From NCBI RefSeq assembly GCF_020379485.1, contig NC_063439.1, positions 16,249,188 through 16,313,187 on the forward strand: a DNA stretch of 64,000 nt, in the 5' to 3' direction. The notes under the pieces were generated by a model, which was not told where the DNA came from, did no database searches, and saw nothing but the letters and a program-made list of their open reading frames with translations. Numbering within the stretch: the stretch's first letter is position 1; every line of letters begins with the position of its first letter. Made by a program: the position numbers and the translations under genes. Source of the DNA: Brassica napus (taxonomy: Eukaryota; Streptophyta; Magnoliopsida; Brassicales; Brassicaceae). Positions 11,580-24,564 of this stretch are shown piece after piece.

Positions 11580-12108
11580 TCTATTAAAATGGGAGTATAA
11601 AATTAAATTAACCCTTAGTTTTACCACTTATTTACAATGGCATGTCATTGAGATATTTATTGAACATATATTTAACTATGTTTGTCTTTTCTTGATTTAA
11701 ATTATAAAATTTCTTTAATCGAATCTTAACCAAAATATATTTTCCAATAGATTTCCTAATATATTTTATATTAATGTATTAAATGTTTTCTGATATTTAT
11801 TAGTAATAATCTAATCTATTAAAATGGGAGTATAAAATTAAATTAACCCATAGTTTTACCACTTGTTTACAATGGCATGCCATTGAAATATTTATAGAAC
11901 CTATATTTAAGTATGTTTGTTTTTTTCCTAATTTAAATTATAGAATTTATTAATCTAATCTTAACCAAAACAGATTTTCCAATAAATTTCTTAATTTTGT
12001 ATTAACGTATTAAATGTTTTCTGATATTTATGAGTGATAAATAATAAAGTAAAAACCACATATCGTAATCAATTCATATAATATACAAATAAAATATAAA
12101 ATAATCTA

Positions 12109-12202
12109 TTCATAAATTATTGGTATAATGTTTTCATATATATAAGTCCAGTTAACTAATTGGACTTATATATATGAAAACATTATACCAATAATTTATG
12201 AA
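12109..12202. repeat. Perfect inverted repeat with 42-bp arms and a 10-bp spacer
   Basis: Arms at 12109-12150 and 12161-12202 are exact reverse complements by my reading; the central halves read AAGTCCA and TGGACTT around the spacer GTTAACTAAT. Transcribed, it would form an almost perfect 42-bp hairpin. It may be a foldback scrap or a small-RNA-producing hairpin; nothing in the sequence decides this. Confidence 0.85.
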
Positions 12203-12286
12203 GCACTGTGATATAATAAACGATTAAAATAACAACAATATAATTATTCAAAATAATAAATAAAATTGTTAAGTTTTAAAATGTTA

Positions 12287-13261
12287 CTAGATTTCAAGCG
12301 CGGGTTTTTTGGATTATATTATAATATAAAATTTTATTATATCGAAAAATATAATTTTTTAACAGTTATATAAACTACGAATTAGTTTAGTTGAGATTTT
12401 ATATATACACTTTTATGTAAGTTTCTTTTAGGCATGATAATTATATCCGTATCAAAAAAAATAAACCGAACCAACCCGAAAATATAGGTTTAGTTCAGGT
12501 CCAGAGAAGATAACCTATTGAGTTTTTTTTGAACTGCAGGCTTTTGTTCGAGTCTGGGTCCTACTCTAGACCCGATCATAAATATATTGTGTTTATTAGG
12601 TATATTTGGATATTTCGATATGGATATTTTTTTAAGTTTTTGGTTTACGATTATTGTTTTTGATTTCATGTAAATTTTCAAATTAAGAAAAAAATCGGGT
12701 ATTTTTCAGTTCATCGTGTCAAATTTTGAATAAGATTTTGAATTTTTAGGTATTTGAATTTTTTGAGTATTTGTTTAGAGTTTCGAGTATTTTTCAGATT
12801 TTTTAGATATTTTGAATATGTTTCCGGTATTATGGATCTTTTTTTAAGTTTTTGGTTTATGATTATCGTTTTTTATTTCATGGAAATTTTCAAATTAAAA
12901 AAATGGGTATTTTTCAGTTCATCGTATCAGATTTTGAATAAGATTTTGAATTTTTAGGTATTTGAATTTTTTGGGTATTTGTTTGGAGTTTCAAATATTT
13001 TTTAGATTATTTAGACATTTCTATTTTTTATAGGATCCTAAATACCCAAACATATATGGAACGTTATTGTACAAAAAATGGTTGATGAAATATTTTTCTG
13101 AGTAAAGGTATCATAAGTAATAATATTAGGATTTGTTGAAAAAAATTAAAATATTGTATGGTTAGAATGATTAATGGTATTACAAAAAAAATATTATACA
13201 TGATTCCAACAACTTTTTTTATATTAGATTTTTAAGACTATTTCTCTTTTAATAGTATTGA
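12287..13261 (-). mobile_element. Non-autonomous Helitron with both ends visible (975 bp)
   Basis: Read on the minus strand, it starts at 13261 with TCAATACTATTAAAAG, preceded by A. It ends at 12287 with CCCGCGCTTGAAATCTAG, followed by T. This is the Helitron signature: 5' TC, 3' GC-rich stretch then CTAG, insertion between A and T, no target duplication. No protein-coding sequence is inside. A degenerate direct repeat within it (for example near 12720 and 12910) has the motif TTTTTCAGTTCATCG. Confidence 0.7.
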
Positions 13262-13862
13262 TTCGTTTTTAAGTGGAAAATATATAAAAGTATAATATCT
13301 AAACCAATAATTTTCAAAATCGTGAATAATCAATACTGATATCGTGAAGTCGGGTTAACTTTAACAGAACCAATGAATTTCTACATTTTTCTGAAGGTAA
13401 CATGAATATTCAGAAAATTCATTTTTAAATATAAAAATATCTATCAAACTATAGATTGTTGAAAGTTTAGTATATGATATGAGATTTTAGTGGGAAAGTT
13501 TATATATGATATGATTACTTTATTATAAAGGAAAGAGGAAGTTAGAATGTACACATATATATCGTGTAACTTCTCTTGCCTTAAATCATATATTATATGA
13601 TAAAAAGATAATATAAAACATTAGTTTCAATGCTTTTACGATTAAAAATCAAAATGGTAAATATAATAATAGTAGTGATTAGGATTTAGGAGTGAGATTT
13701 GAATAAATAAAGGAATTGAATAAATTATTGTTAGAGAAATATATGGTAACATATTGTTAGTCTATATTTAAGGTAAGACAAAAATATAATGAGATAAATG
13801 AAAGGGTCCAAACAACTTTCATAGGTAGATTTTTTAAGACTCCTTCCCTTTTAATAGTATTG

Positions 13863-13863
13863 A
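13863..13863 (-). mobile_element. 5' end of a second minus-strand Helitron of the same family
   Basis: Reading left from 13863 on the minus strand gives TCAATACTATTAAAAGGG, preceded by A. This matches the 5' end of the element that starts at 13261. Its 3' end is not resolved; it may be truncated by, or share sequence with, the neighbouring element. Confidence 0.5.
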
Positions 13864-14534
13864 TACTAACAATTAGTTAATACATTTTAATTTACAAATA
13901 TATATTATACCATTTAGTACAAAAAAATTAAAGTGGAAACGAATATTCAGACAGTCAGAGGTCAAACTATAAAAATAAACAATAACAGAGCAGGATAATA
14001 TTTTAACAATTTTTTTAATAGAAATCTTAATTCAAATTTTTTTAAAAATTTATTTTAAGGGGTGCTAAAATTTTGGAATTAGAAATATTTATGACCCAAC
14101 CCTATATTGTTTTAGTATGAATAATTGAAATTTATATCATGGTATTTTATTAAAATTTTAATTTTACTTTTTGTTATAATTGCATAGTTTACTTTTCAAT
14201 CTAAATCTATGAATAAACGGTGCAACTTTATTTTGTGATATACATTTTTGTTTGTGAAAAATAATTTAAAATATATACTACAAAGTTTTATGGAGTAAGA
14301 GCAAATAAATATAAGACTTTAAAATTCTTGAAATTATCTGTAAAAATGGTAGAAGAAGTAAAGGAAGAAGAAGATCATACATGTTGACTATTGCATTATT
14401 TTGTTCAAAAAAACCATAAATGTTTGAAAAGATGGTTAATGTTAAGAGTATTTACCATTAAGATGTAGAATTATTTTTTTACATATATAAAAATGAAAAC
14501 AAACACCCGCGCGGTTGCATGGATCAAGATCTAG

Positions 14535-15942
14535 TATTAAATTACAATTACACCCAGAGAAACATTCGATGACAAGATGATACATGAGCGTAATAAAGCA
14601 TAGATGTGGCAAATAAGAGAAAAGATCTGTAGAGAAGCTATACTTGGAATCCTAAAGCCAATGGTCGAAGGAACCTGATGAAATCGGGTTCAAGAGGGAC
14701 ATTGAAATACCCTACTAATGGGGTTTGAGAGCGATTGATGACCGTCTCTGATGATGCTAGGAGAGCTGGAGAGAAGTACTGAAAGGTCCTCCATGAAATC
14801 TCCTTGGTGTAGGAGAGATGGCCGTGAACTCTGGTTCTAGTATTCATTGAAAAATTACTAGATACTCTTTCCAAATCAGAATGACCCATTGTGACAGTTA
14901 TAGGCTCGACGGTGCAGCGCGACGAATGAAAAGTTGGGTGAATAAAGGGCAAGCCGACGACACTAATAGTAGAGTCAACAATTCTGGTTCTAGAGTACTC
15001 ATCAGGAAAGACAAGATGCCATTTCTGGGACAATAAAGAGACTCATCGTGACAATGTTTCCAAAATTTTCTAGTCCTAATATACTGTTGGATATATCGAT
15101 TACTTAAGATGAAGAAACAGAAACATCTGCTATAAGAATATGAAGAGAAGAATATTTTGTACAGTTCTGTTAACAGAAACATTTTTTATATGCTCTATGG
15201 GCACTGGAAATATGTCTTAGAAACCACTGGATATATGTCCTAATGATTCAATAATAACTTTTTACCCTTTTTTTTATATGCTCTATGGACAGATACGGCC
15301 GATCTTGGAAGAACACACTTAGTGATAGAAAGCGGACTGGTTACTACAACTGTGTATTTCCTCTTTACATTTCCTAGTATTTTCATGCATCGTCATTAAT
15401 TCAAATGAAACCACTAAATCAATATAAACTTCTAAATCGGTCAAACTTAGCAAAGGTGAATTGAAAATTTTATACCACATTTCACGAATGAAAAAATCTG
15501 AAATCTGTATATATGCAGAACAAAAAAAAAATGCATATAACAATGGAAATTTATGTTGACTTTAGGTCTTCATAAATTAAAGACGAGGTGACGACAACAT
15601 TACGATGATAAAGAAATTGTCGTAAAATGGATGTAATCTTATAAGGAAGACATTTGTCGTAGAACATACAGCACATTAACAAGTTTTGTAAAGAGTCATC
15701 GTAAAATCTTTGTAAAGTAATGAATAGTTTGCGACAAAATATATTAAAACAAATGAGTGAGTAAAAACAATAGTAGGTGGAATATGATTGTAGTGTGTTA
15801 TACTAACATATTTCGTTGTAAATTAACTGTTATATGGATGTAAAAGTTGTTTCCTCTGAACTAGTTAACGTAACACTCTCCCAAAAACACACATACCATA
15901 ATATATTAAAGCAATTATAAGGTTATCCAATGTAATATCTCA
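14535..15942. other. Intergenic DNA; one unexplained 131-codon frame, no recognised gene
   Basis: A minus-strand frame at 14638-15033 encodes a protein starting MSQKWHLVFPDEYSRTRI. I do not recognise it, and codon use and context give no support. Repeated CGACAA and TCGTAAAA words at 15580-15740 suggest an old transposon end. Otherwise featureless. Confidence 0.35.
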
Positions 15943-17473
15943 TCCTCTTATATATTAATTGAGAAGTCACTTTAATGACTTCTGCTGACGTGACACTCAT
16001 ACATGCAGTTTGAGAAAAAATCCTTATAATTTCATTGGTCAAAATTTTTAATTTTCATTTTTTTTTTAATAATTCGAAAGTTAATCCTAGAAATAACATA
16101 ATCCTATTGCTAAACAACTAAAAATTTTAACCTAAAATTTATTTCTTCGCTATCTCCGTCGTTAACATAAACAAAACATAATTACCAGATTTGCTCACCA
16201 TACATCAGATCATGCAATCGCCATTGACGTAAGAAGGAGGCAAGCTTTTCCATGTATTCTTCTTGTCCTACTTATGCATCTTGTAGATTGTAGGTTCTTT
16301 TTATTCTATGGCAAGTAGCAACAATAGGCTGCTATGTTCATTGATCTCAATCTTTCTCTTTATTATGTTTCTCATACTTACACTTAATTGGGTATATGTT
16401 AAAAGCATAAAGGTTAAGGTTGTGCCTTAAAGCTTGGTACTGTCTTCTAATAAGTCAATTTTTTGTAGGTTGTGTTACTGTATTCTAAATTGAAGGTGCA
16501 TGATATATAACAACGAAAGGGAAGCGAGGCTTCGGGACAGTTTATGGGGAACGTATGATCAAGGGTTTGATGAAGCTGACTTCTGTACATGATAAAAACC
16601 AGTTGTATAAACATGGGATATTGGGACTCAAGAGCTTTCTGTTCGAGTACAGTTACCTACAAAGATTAATTTTTTACATTTGTATGCTTCCTTGGAAACA
16701 TACATCAAGTGAAGGTAACCATGGGTTTGACTATTTATTAGCTGATGATTCTTTATAGTGATCAGGAGCAATTCTTAGTTTATCTTGTTGAGTTTCATGC
16801 CTAGAGTTGCAATATTGATTTCTAAACTGAAATTGCAATACACGCTATTAGTACATGTAAACATGTCTGGATGGAATTTTGAGTAATGTTACTTTATGCA
16901 TGTGTTTGCTTTAATACGATCTGAGGATCCATATTGGATCCCTCGCATCTTTTTGTAGTTACATATATGAGGATTCATATAAAAGATGGTACTAGACGCT
17001 GCTAGATTTTAATCTCTCGGGCTTCAAGCTCTTGGGATTCAAGTTTGTGGAGCTGCAGGGCAAGAACTGGTATCCACTTCCTCCTTTCTGCCTGAGACTT
17101 CTCGTCACCATTATTATTTTTGTTTCGGTTGTCAGTGGAATTTACCGGCTTTTATTTCTGAATAGACAATGGCTTAGTTGTTCAGTTTCTCGATGATTTC
17201 CACTGTCTTATTAGCCATGTGCCTAAAGACATGTCAAAACATGTTGTTCATCGTATCTTGTTTTGATTCAATATTTATGACGTTTTGTGTTATTTTTGTT
17301 TGTTGTTGGCCGATCAGTCCAAGATTTCCACTTTCTTGTTTCTTGATCAAATCGTTTGGATTGGTAGTGATTTATATCATAGACTCGTCCAACAAGGTAA
17401 ATTTTGTTACTACTAAGTAATGTAATATAATTATTAAAGAATTTAACCCAAAAATAAAAAAGCTACACATCTA
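15943..17473 (+). mobile_element. Helitron-like element, 5' end at 15943, 3' end uncertain
   Basis: The start TCCTCTTATATATTAATTG, preceded by A and followed by TGACTTCTGCTGACGTG, matches the start at 19879 (TCCTATATATTAATTGAG). These are 5' ends of one non-autonomous Helitron family. Inside, 16500-16588 encodes NEREARLRDSLWGTYDQGF before a stop, which looks like a captured exon of a gene I do not recognise. The element runs into the next Helitron at 17474; its own 3' end could be the one at 19811 if that element is nested. Confidence 0.45.
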
Positions 17474-19811
17474 TCTATATATATAAAGAAATGTTTCTTC
17501 CTCCTGGTGATGCCACGTCAGAAAGTCAAGATTCATATGCTGACATGTGTCATCTATTAAAACTCCGCGTAATGCGTTTTGTTTACTGGTTACTTAATAT
17601 TTTATGGGTTTTAATAACGTGATCCAGCCCAAAAGACAGCGAGCCCAACAAACAACACTGAGTTTTAGGTTTCATGATCTTCTTCCGTCGTTGAATCCAA
17701 GAGTCTTCTCCTTCTTTCTCTGATACGAGCCATGGAGTTTCCAGATTTCAATCCACGTGAGGAATCATTTTTTGAATCTCCAATCGCGACGTTTTGTCTT
17801 CTCTGCTAATCAACGGAAACGTTACACGTTATTGATTCATTGCCTTTATCATACTCCTTAACTCCATCACACCCCTTCGAGCATGATCTGTTATTGAATG
17901 CAGCTTATTCTTTTGCAAGGCAGTGTCTTTGCTCCTATAAAAGGTAACCTTTTTTCCTTGAACTTCATCCTCTCAATTCCAGAAAACAGTAAAGAAAACA
18001 TATGTCCTTTGCAAGGTGTTATCTATTTTTTTGTTTAATTTTAACTTTCTTTGATGATTAGGTTACGGCAATGACAACCCGTCAATAGAACAACATATGT
18101 CTTCAATGATCTTTCATCAAACTTTTTTGTCCAGTTATTAATATATATTTTAAGAGTCCCTATATTTAAAGGTATACTTCTCTCACTTTCTTGGAAAATT
18201 TTGTTGTATGAGTCTTGGATTGTCAGCTAACAATAGGTTTATTCTAGGATTTAACATGCAGAGTCAGACACCGACCAAAACAATTTTATAGAATTTGTTT
18301 CCAATTCTTTTGTATAAACCAAGTATAAGATGATGATCTTATTCTTCAAGAAGCTGATATATTTTTCTGTTTCTCTTGCAGCATAACGAGAATGCAATTG
18401 AGAAAGAGACGCCTCCTCTGTTCCCAATGTTCCAGGTGCACTCCTTCTAAAAAACCTTGACCTTTTGGACACAAGTACACATGTTCTGTTTTATGTGCTT
18501 AGACTGGTGTTTATATAAATCAAAACTTTGTTTTCCCAAATTTTGTTCTAAGATTGTCTTTAATTCACCCTTTTGATTCTTCTTTCAGGATCTCCGATCA
18601 ATCTCCCTACCAAGAATTGGTTTTAAAGGTTTTACTTGCCAATGAGTGACGTTCCATACATATTTCCATGGTATAGGAAAAAAAATTATTGAGTATCTTT
18701 CTTTCTTTATTTATGTTCTATGAATCTTTTATGTCATAAGCGTTCTATGATGGTTGATGTTTTTGATTTTGATATTGGCAGGTGAGCCACGAAGCCGTTT
18801 GCTTCATAGTGGATGGAGCGTGTTTGTTTCATTGATGTGAAGTATCTAATTTTTCTATAGAGGCGAGGATGTGGAATCACTTGAGAAAGTATTAAAAAGG
18901 ACGAATTAAGTAAGAGGGAAGATTCAATGCAGAAAAATGTATCAATGGATCAGTTGCAGTCACCAATTTATATTAAAATGAACAGGGGAGGAGCTTGATA
19001 TTTTCGTAAACGATGGAGGCTGCATCATGGAGAATCGGGGATGGTCTCTCAAGTGGCATCTGGAGCTATACAGTGTCTTTATAATTAATCCAACTCTCAT
19101 GCCAGATTTTTTTATCAATCTCATAAAAAAAATTTATGTATTTTTCTCTGTTTTTCAATAAATGTTGAGAGCTTTGCAAATCTATCAAGAACACTTAGCA
19201 ATTGTAAAGGAGAGTCCTTTTATTCACGTTTGATATCGTAACACCATTTATATGTAACGACATAGTATGTATCTTACAGCTATACACACTAAGTTACAGA
19301 ATGTAACCGACCTATATATGGCCAAATACTTCATTAAGGTTACAAACATCCAACTTGAATAGACAAACACTTAACTCAAGATTTGTAGTTATAAAAATTT
19401 GTAAATCATTTTTATTTAAACCAGCTTCAATTTATAAACCACTTTCTGCTAACAAATTCATGCTAAAGTACAAGATGCATCAAAAATGGTTATTCGATTG
19501 TTTCTTATAAATTTTGAGATCTGAGATTAATATGTAGTGTACAAATTAAATAGGATAAAAGTAATCACTGTTTTGTTAAATGCGTGAAAATAAATAAATA
19601 AATATATATATATAATTGGAGGATTAAATTGACGCTATGTTGAATGTGTCATTAAAATTCTTAAAATGAATAGTAAAAATATATAAATAAAATTGTTGTA
19701 AAACAATTATGAACCTTAATGCTATTTTTAGTTAATGTATATTAAAATTTAAAATATATATTTTTTTATTAGTTTATTCACACGTCCGCCCGTAGGGCGG
19801 GTTTACCCTAG
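17474..19811 (+). mobile_element. Helitron with clear 3' hairpin (about 2.3 kb), possible captured exons
   Basis: The 5' end is TCTATATATATAAAG, preceded by A (an alternative TC lies 4 bases upstream). The 3' end at 19786-19811 has a perfect 6-bp hairpin, CCGCCC-GTA-GGGCGG, then GTTTACCCTAG followed by T. Inside, 18382-18435 lies between an acceptor (CTTGCAG) and a donor (GTGCAC) and reads HNENAIEKETPPLFPMFQ, which looks like an exon captured from a host gene. No Rep/helicase, so non-autonomous. Confidence 0.65.
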
Positions 19812-19878
19812 TATATATTATAAGTAGTTAGAATACATACAATTTTTTAGTTTTACAATGTGTATTACTGTAATATAC

Positions 19879-20207
19879 TCCTATATATTAATTGAGAAGT
19901 TACTTAAGTGATTTATGCTGACGTGTCGCTTATAGAAGAACTTTCAAATAAATCATCTTAATTTGATTGGTCCATAATTTTATGTTTAATTAATTTAAAA
20001 AAAAATCGAAAGATCAATATTCCTATAGTAACTTCTTGCTGAAATGTATAAAAGACATTGTTTATTTCATATATATGGTAAAAACATAAGCGAGAAAGAG
20101 AAAGTTAGTAATTAACAATTTGGAAAATAATTAATGAGGCAAATTGTTAAAAAATATCAATGAGGCAACAGATTTGTAGAAACATTCTCGCGATAGTTAT
20201 AGCTGTG
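19879..20207 (+). mobile_element. Helitron 5' fragment interrupted by a LINE
   Basis: Starts TCCTATATATTAATTGAGAA and shares GCTGACGTG and a GATTGGTCC-type block with the element at 15943. It is cut at 20207 by the poly-T (reverse poly-A tail) of the LINE to the right. Confidence 0.45.
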
Positions 20208-20249
20208 TTTTTTTTTTTTTTTTTTTTTGACAGCAAGCATTTACAGACT

Positions 20250-23200
20250 CATGTTGACTATGTAAACCAAATTGGCAATTCCGCATCCATGTGAACGATG
20301 AAGGACGTTTGTTTCCTAGCACTGCGTGCTAAGCTATCCGCCCGTTTATTCTCCGTTCGGGGAACATGAACGATGTCTGAGTTTAGAAAACTTCCTTTCA
20401 AAAGCTCAATATCTTCTAAGTAGCTTTCAAATGCTGGTCATTCCTCTGGTTCTGAAACCATCTTTACCAGCTGAGAACAATCCATTGCAAGTGTTACTTG
20501 AGATTGTCTTAAGTTCTTCATACATTCCATTGCCCAAATTAATGCTTCCACCTCCGAATGCAGGGGTGAAAGACTTGCCCTGACATTCCTTGCCCCTAAT
20601 AAACCATCAAAACCCGGTAAAGTACTATACCAGCCTTGGCCAGAAAAAACCTCCTTATCCTTTCATAATCCATCTATGAAACACCATCGTCCTTGGGTTA
20701 CTAAAGTGGAACTAGGTCGTACCTGGTGCCCCCTCGTTGGATCACGTGCTACCTGTGCCTCAGCCCATAGCGATGATTCTAATTCTGCTTTTTGAAGTGT
20801 TTCCCTTGGATCTATATCTAAATTACTGAAAATTTTATTATTTCGCCCTTTTCCATATATACCATAATATCCAGGCAAATTGATGATCCTCCATCTTAGG
20901 ATTAACCCGCCAAAAAAGATGATCCATATTAGCGAAAAATGAGCTAATAGGAAAAATATTGGGAGACGATGGTATCTTGGATAATGCCCACACTTGACGT
21001 GCTGGAGGGCATTCAAAGAACACATGGTTTATTGATTTCTCCGGGTCGCCGCAACAAGCACAACATATATCCCCTTGTATCCCTCTCGACTTTAGATTTT
21101 TCATAACTGCTATACATCCTCAGAGAAGTTGCCATAAGAAATGCTTTATCTTCGGAGGACATCGCACTTTCCAACAAAACGCTTTTAGGGTATCCACTGT
21201 GGGTCCATAAAAGTCGGGTGGTTTTTCCTTATCAGGATAAACCCGCTCCACCTGATAACCTGATTGGACCGAATATTTTCCATTATTAGTAAAATGCCAC
21301 CCATTCCTATCCTCCATCGGATTTTTGCTTAATGGGATACTTTCAATAATTTTTACATCCTGAGGATCCACCAAAGCCCTAATTGCCTGAAAATTCCATG
21401 TTCGGGATTCCGGATTAATAAGGGAATCCACTGTGAGATCCGGGTAACTGTTTTGAAGGTGTTTGTTTGCTGGTCTCGGGCGAGTGGCTGGGATCCAAGG
21501 ATCATTCCATACTGAAATAGATGAACATGTTCCCACCCTTTTAATTAGTCCTTTACAAACCAGAGATCTAGCAGAAATAATACTCCTCCAGCCGTATGAC
21601 GGGGAGTATGAACGAATCGGTTCCAGGGGTGAAGCATTCCTAAAGTACCGTCCTTTGAAGACTCTTGAAAAAAGAGTATTCGGCTTTTCAATCAGCCTCC
21701 ACAATTGCTTACCAAGCATTGCCGTATTAAAGTCCATAAGATCCTTAAAACCCAATCCACCCTTTTCTTTAGATACACATAATTTGTCCCAAGATTTCTA
21801 ATGCATACCTTTTGTGCTTCCTCCTGGACTCCACCAAAACTGGGCTACTGCACTTGTTAGCTTTTTAATTGTAGTCTTCGGTAACCGGTAAACAGACATG
21901 ACATGGTTTGGCAAGGCCGTAACTACCGACTTAATAATTACCTCTTTCCCTCCTTTAGTAAAAATCTAAACGTCCATCCATTAACCCTTTTATTCAAGCG
22001 GTCTTGTACAAACCCAAACACTTGTACCTTAGAACCTCCAAGGCTTTCTGGTAATCTCAAATAGGATCCCATCCCACCTATATTCTGAATTCCCAAAATA
22101 TCTCTCAATTCCTGACGGCTAGTCTCCTCGATCTTATGTCCAAATTGGATTGAGGATTTTTGGAAATTAATTTGTTGCCCTGAGACAGCCTCATATTTCT
22201 TTAAAATTCGTAGGATAGTTTGACACTCCTCCTTATTTGCCTTACAAAAGAATAAACTATCATCTGCGAACAGCAAATGAGAAATCGTCGGACAAGCTCT
22301 TGCCACCTTTAGACCAGTTAATTGCTTCACCCTTTCCGCCTTCTGTATATTCCGGATTAATGCCTCAGTACACATAATAAATAAATAAGGAGACAAAGGA
22401 TCTCCTTGACGCAAACCCCGCTGTGGAGTAATGAGGCCCCTTGGTTGACCATTAAGAAGTACCCTATATTGAACCGAAGAAATACATTCCACCATTAAAT
22501 TAATCCATCGAGGATCAAATCCCATTTTGTGAAGAAGAGCCTTAATAAAATTTCATTCTATCCTATCATACGCCTTGCTCATATCTGTTTTTATCGCCAT
22601 AAACTTATTCTGGCAAGATTTATTGGTCCGTAATCCATGAAACATTTCCTGCGCTATAAGAATATTATCTGATATTAACCTGCCCGCTACAAAAGCCGAT
22701 TGTGTCTCTGAAATTAGCCGTGGTAAACACATTTTCAATCTTTGACACAAAACCTTCGAAATAATCTTGTAACCAACATTACAAAGACTTATTGGCCTTA
22801 ATTCCGTCATCCTTGTGGGTCTCTCTGTTTTTGGGATCATACAAATATTAGTCATATTTAAACCTGGATCCAAATTTCCTGTAAGTAGAAAGTTATTCAC
22901 CATCTCCACCGCATCCTTCTTAATAACATGCCAAGAGTGCTGGAAAAAAAGAGCTGTCATCCCATCTAGCCCTGGCGCCTTTTCCGGGTGCATCATAAAT
23001 AGTGCTTGTCGGACCTCTTCCTCTGTTGCCAGTTTCAATAAATGTTGATTCATTTGAGGAGAAATGGAAGGAACTATCTCTTCCAAAAAACTATCAAATT
23101 CCATTGGTCCCGTGGTCTGAAACAGACCGTCAAAATAGTCAACCGCCACCTTCTCAACTCCGTTCTCATCAGTTATCCAGTTACCCAGATCATTATGGAG

Positions 23201-24325
23201 ATCTACTATTTTATTACGGACCCTCCGTTGTTTAGTCAGTGCATGGTAAAACTTAGTATTAAGATCTCCTGATGAGTGCCACATATTTCGACTTTTCTGA
23301 TGCCAATATTCCTCCTCATCCTTATAAGCTTCCTGTAACTTTCTCGAGACCTCAAGAATCTCCTCTTGTGATTTATTGTTATCCATTTGGACTTCTTCCA
23401 GAGCCTGCTGAAGTTCTTTAATTTTGTCCTTCCCATATGGTTGATTATCTTTTCGCCAGGAAGATATTTCATGACGACAATTATTAATTTTTGTAACAAA
23501 ATCCACAATTTGTCCTCCCTGTCTTTCCGTCCAACCTGCCACGATTGAATCTATAAGGCCCTCTTGTCCGATCCACCGCTTATCAAACCTAAATTGTCCC
23601 CTTTTTTTCTTTGAAAACTTGTCTTCCAGAACAGCAACCACAGGGCGATGATCAGAACCCACCATCTTCAAATATTCTGTATAGGAACAAGGAAAAAGCG
23701 TATGCCATTCCTCATTTGCCAAGGCCCGATCCAACCGACATCTGATCGTCACTGCTCCTTTTCCTTTGCCTCTCCTTCCTTGCCAAGACAGTGTATTACC
23801 TCGAGCCGGAAATTCTAATAGTCCACTATTCCTTATCATGTTATTAAAAGGGATAAAGGAAGTTGTGCATCTCAGGGAACCCCCATCCTTTTCATGATTC
23901 CCGGTAATCTCATTTAGATCACCAATAATAAACCAGGGATCCGATCGTGATAAACCAAACCGAGTTAATCTCTCCCAAACTTGTTCTCTTAACTTTGGTA
24001 CTGGATCCCCATAGACAAAAGTGAGATATACTTGTTTTCCTTTAACCACCGCCTCAATATCTATCATCCTTTTACTAGAATATAAAACTTTAACTTGATG
24101 CTCATTGTTATAAAAAAGAGCCAGCCCACCACTTCTCCCATTTGGGTCCACAGTAACCAAACTATCGTATCCAAAATGAGCTTGGAACCCTTGTACGAAT
24201 TCGAGATCCTGTTTCGTTTCAGATAAAAATAGAAACTCTGGTTTATGTTTGTGCCATATTTCCCGAAGATAACTTATAGTCCAATGACTTTCTAGTCCTC
24301 TACAATTCCAACTGAGTATTTTCAT
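20250..24325 (-). pseudogene. LINE ORF2: endonuclease, reverse transcriptase, zf-RVT, RNase H (broken)
   Basis: ORF2 starts at 24325 with MKILSWNCRGL, the usual APE-type endonuclease start; GDLNEITGNHEKDGG and GSDHRPVVA follow. The RT spans about 22000-23050, with MTELRPISLCNVGYKIISK, TDMSKAYDR and the catalytic FADD (LLFADDSLFF). The zf-RVT is near 20840-21750, and an RNase H-like end near 20270-20600 includes RADSLARSARKQ. Lesions: TGA in place of Trp after YDRIE at about 22553, a one-base frameshift near 21940-21970, and TAG in place of Trp near 21801. ORF2 would nick target DNA and copy the element RNA; this copy cannot make the whole protein. Confidence 0.85.
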
Positions 24326-24564
24326 AAAAAATAATATTTATATTGATCCAAAGAGCCATAAAGTACAGGTTTAATGATACCCGAATTTGTCCAAACCTCG
24401 TCCAAATAACTAAAGGGACTCAATGCCATCAGTTTCAAATTGTATTTCAATGACCCGTAGCGCCAAGTGACCCAGAAAACACCCAAGAAGAACCAAGTTA
24501 CTGCAAAAGAACCACTAGACCAATCATACTGTAATATCAGACAAGAATGGTCACTCAAGAACAT
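24322..24564 (-). CDS. Short frame overlapping the LINE ORF2 start by four bases
   Basis: An 80-codon frame rich in Trp, Tyr, Phe and Leu (for example YDWSSGSFAVTWFFLG), ending in KYYFL at an ATGA that is also the ORF2 start codon. The same ATGA overlap joins the upstream frame and ORF2 in LINE copy 2. It resembles no LINE ORF1 zinc-knuckle or RRM domain I know. Whether it is translated is unknown. Confidence 0.35.
   Translation of the reverse strand: MFLSDHSCLILQYDWSSGSFAVTWFFLGVFWVTWRYGSLKYNLKLMALSPFSYLDEVWTNSGIIKPVLYGSLDQYKYYFL

Larger units (their letters stand above)
11580..14534 (+). mobile_element. Outer Helitron with a doubled 5' end and nested elements
   Basis: Two near-identical Helitron 5' ends lie about 235 bp apart in the same direction. 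Both read TCTATTAAAATGGGAGTATA, at 11580 and 11815. A Helitron 3' end is at 14505-14534: a CCCGCGCGG block, then AAGATCTAG followed by T. The simplest reading is one plus-strand element whose 5' end is duplicated, or two elements inserted end to end. A minus-strand Helitron (12287-13261), part of another (5' end at 13863) and a long palindrome lie inside. No coding capacity. Confidence 0.5.
20208..24564 (-). mobile_element. LINE (L1-type non-LTR retrotransposon), copy 1
   Basis: A T run at 20208-20228 is the poly-A tail on the minus strand. The element then reads, right to left, as a short upstream frame, an ORF2 with endonuclease, reverse transcriptase and zf-RVT, and an RNase H-like C terminus. 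The 5' edge is not proven: I take 24564, the limit of the upstream frame, and I could not find a target-site duplication. It sits in a Helitron fragment. The second copy at 37995-43265 is the same family. Confidence 0.8.

Noticed and set aside
12620..13010. Protein-coding frames at 12490-12957
   Set aside because: AT-rich direct repeats inside a non-autonomous Helitron; no motif.
14638..15033. 131-codon minus-strand protein gene
   Set aside because: No recognisable domain, no splice or promoter context, surrounded by transposon debris.
20208..20228. A terminator-like T run
   Set aside because: It is the reverse complement of the LINE poly-A tail.
20326..20583. Plus-strand protein at the LINE 3' end
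   Set aside because: Antisense of the RNase H-like end of ORF2.
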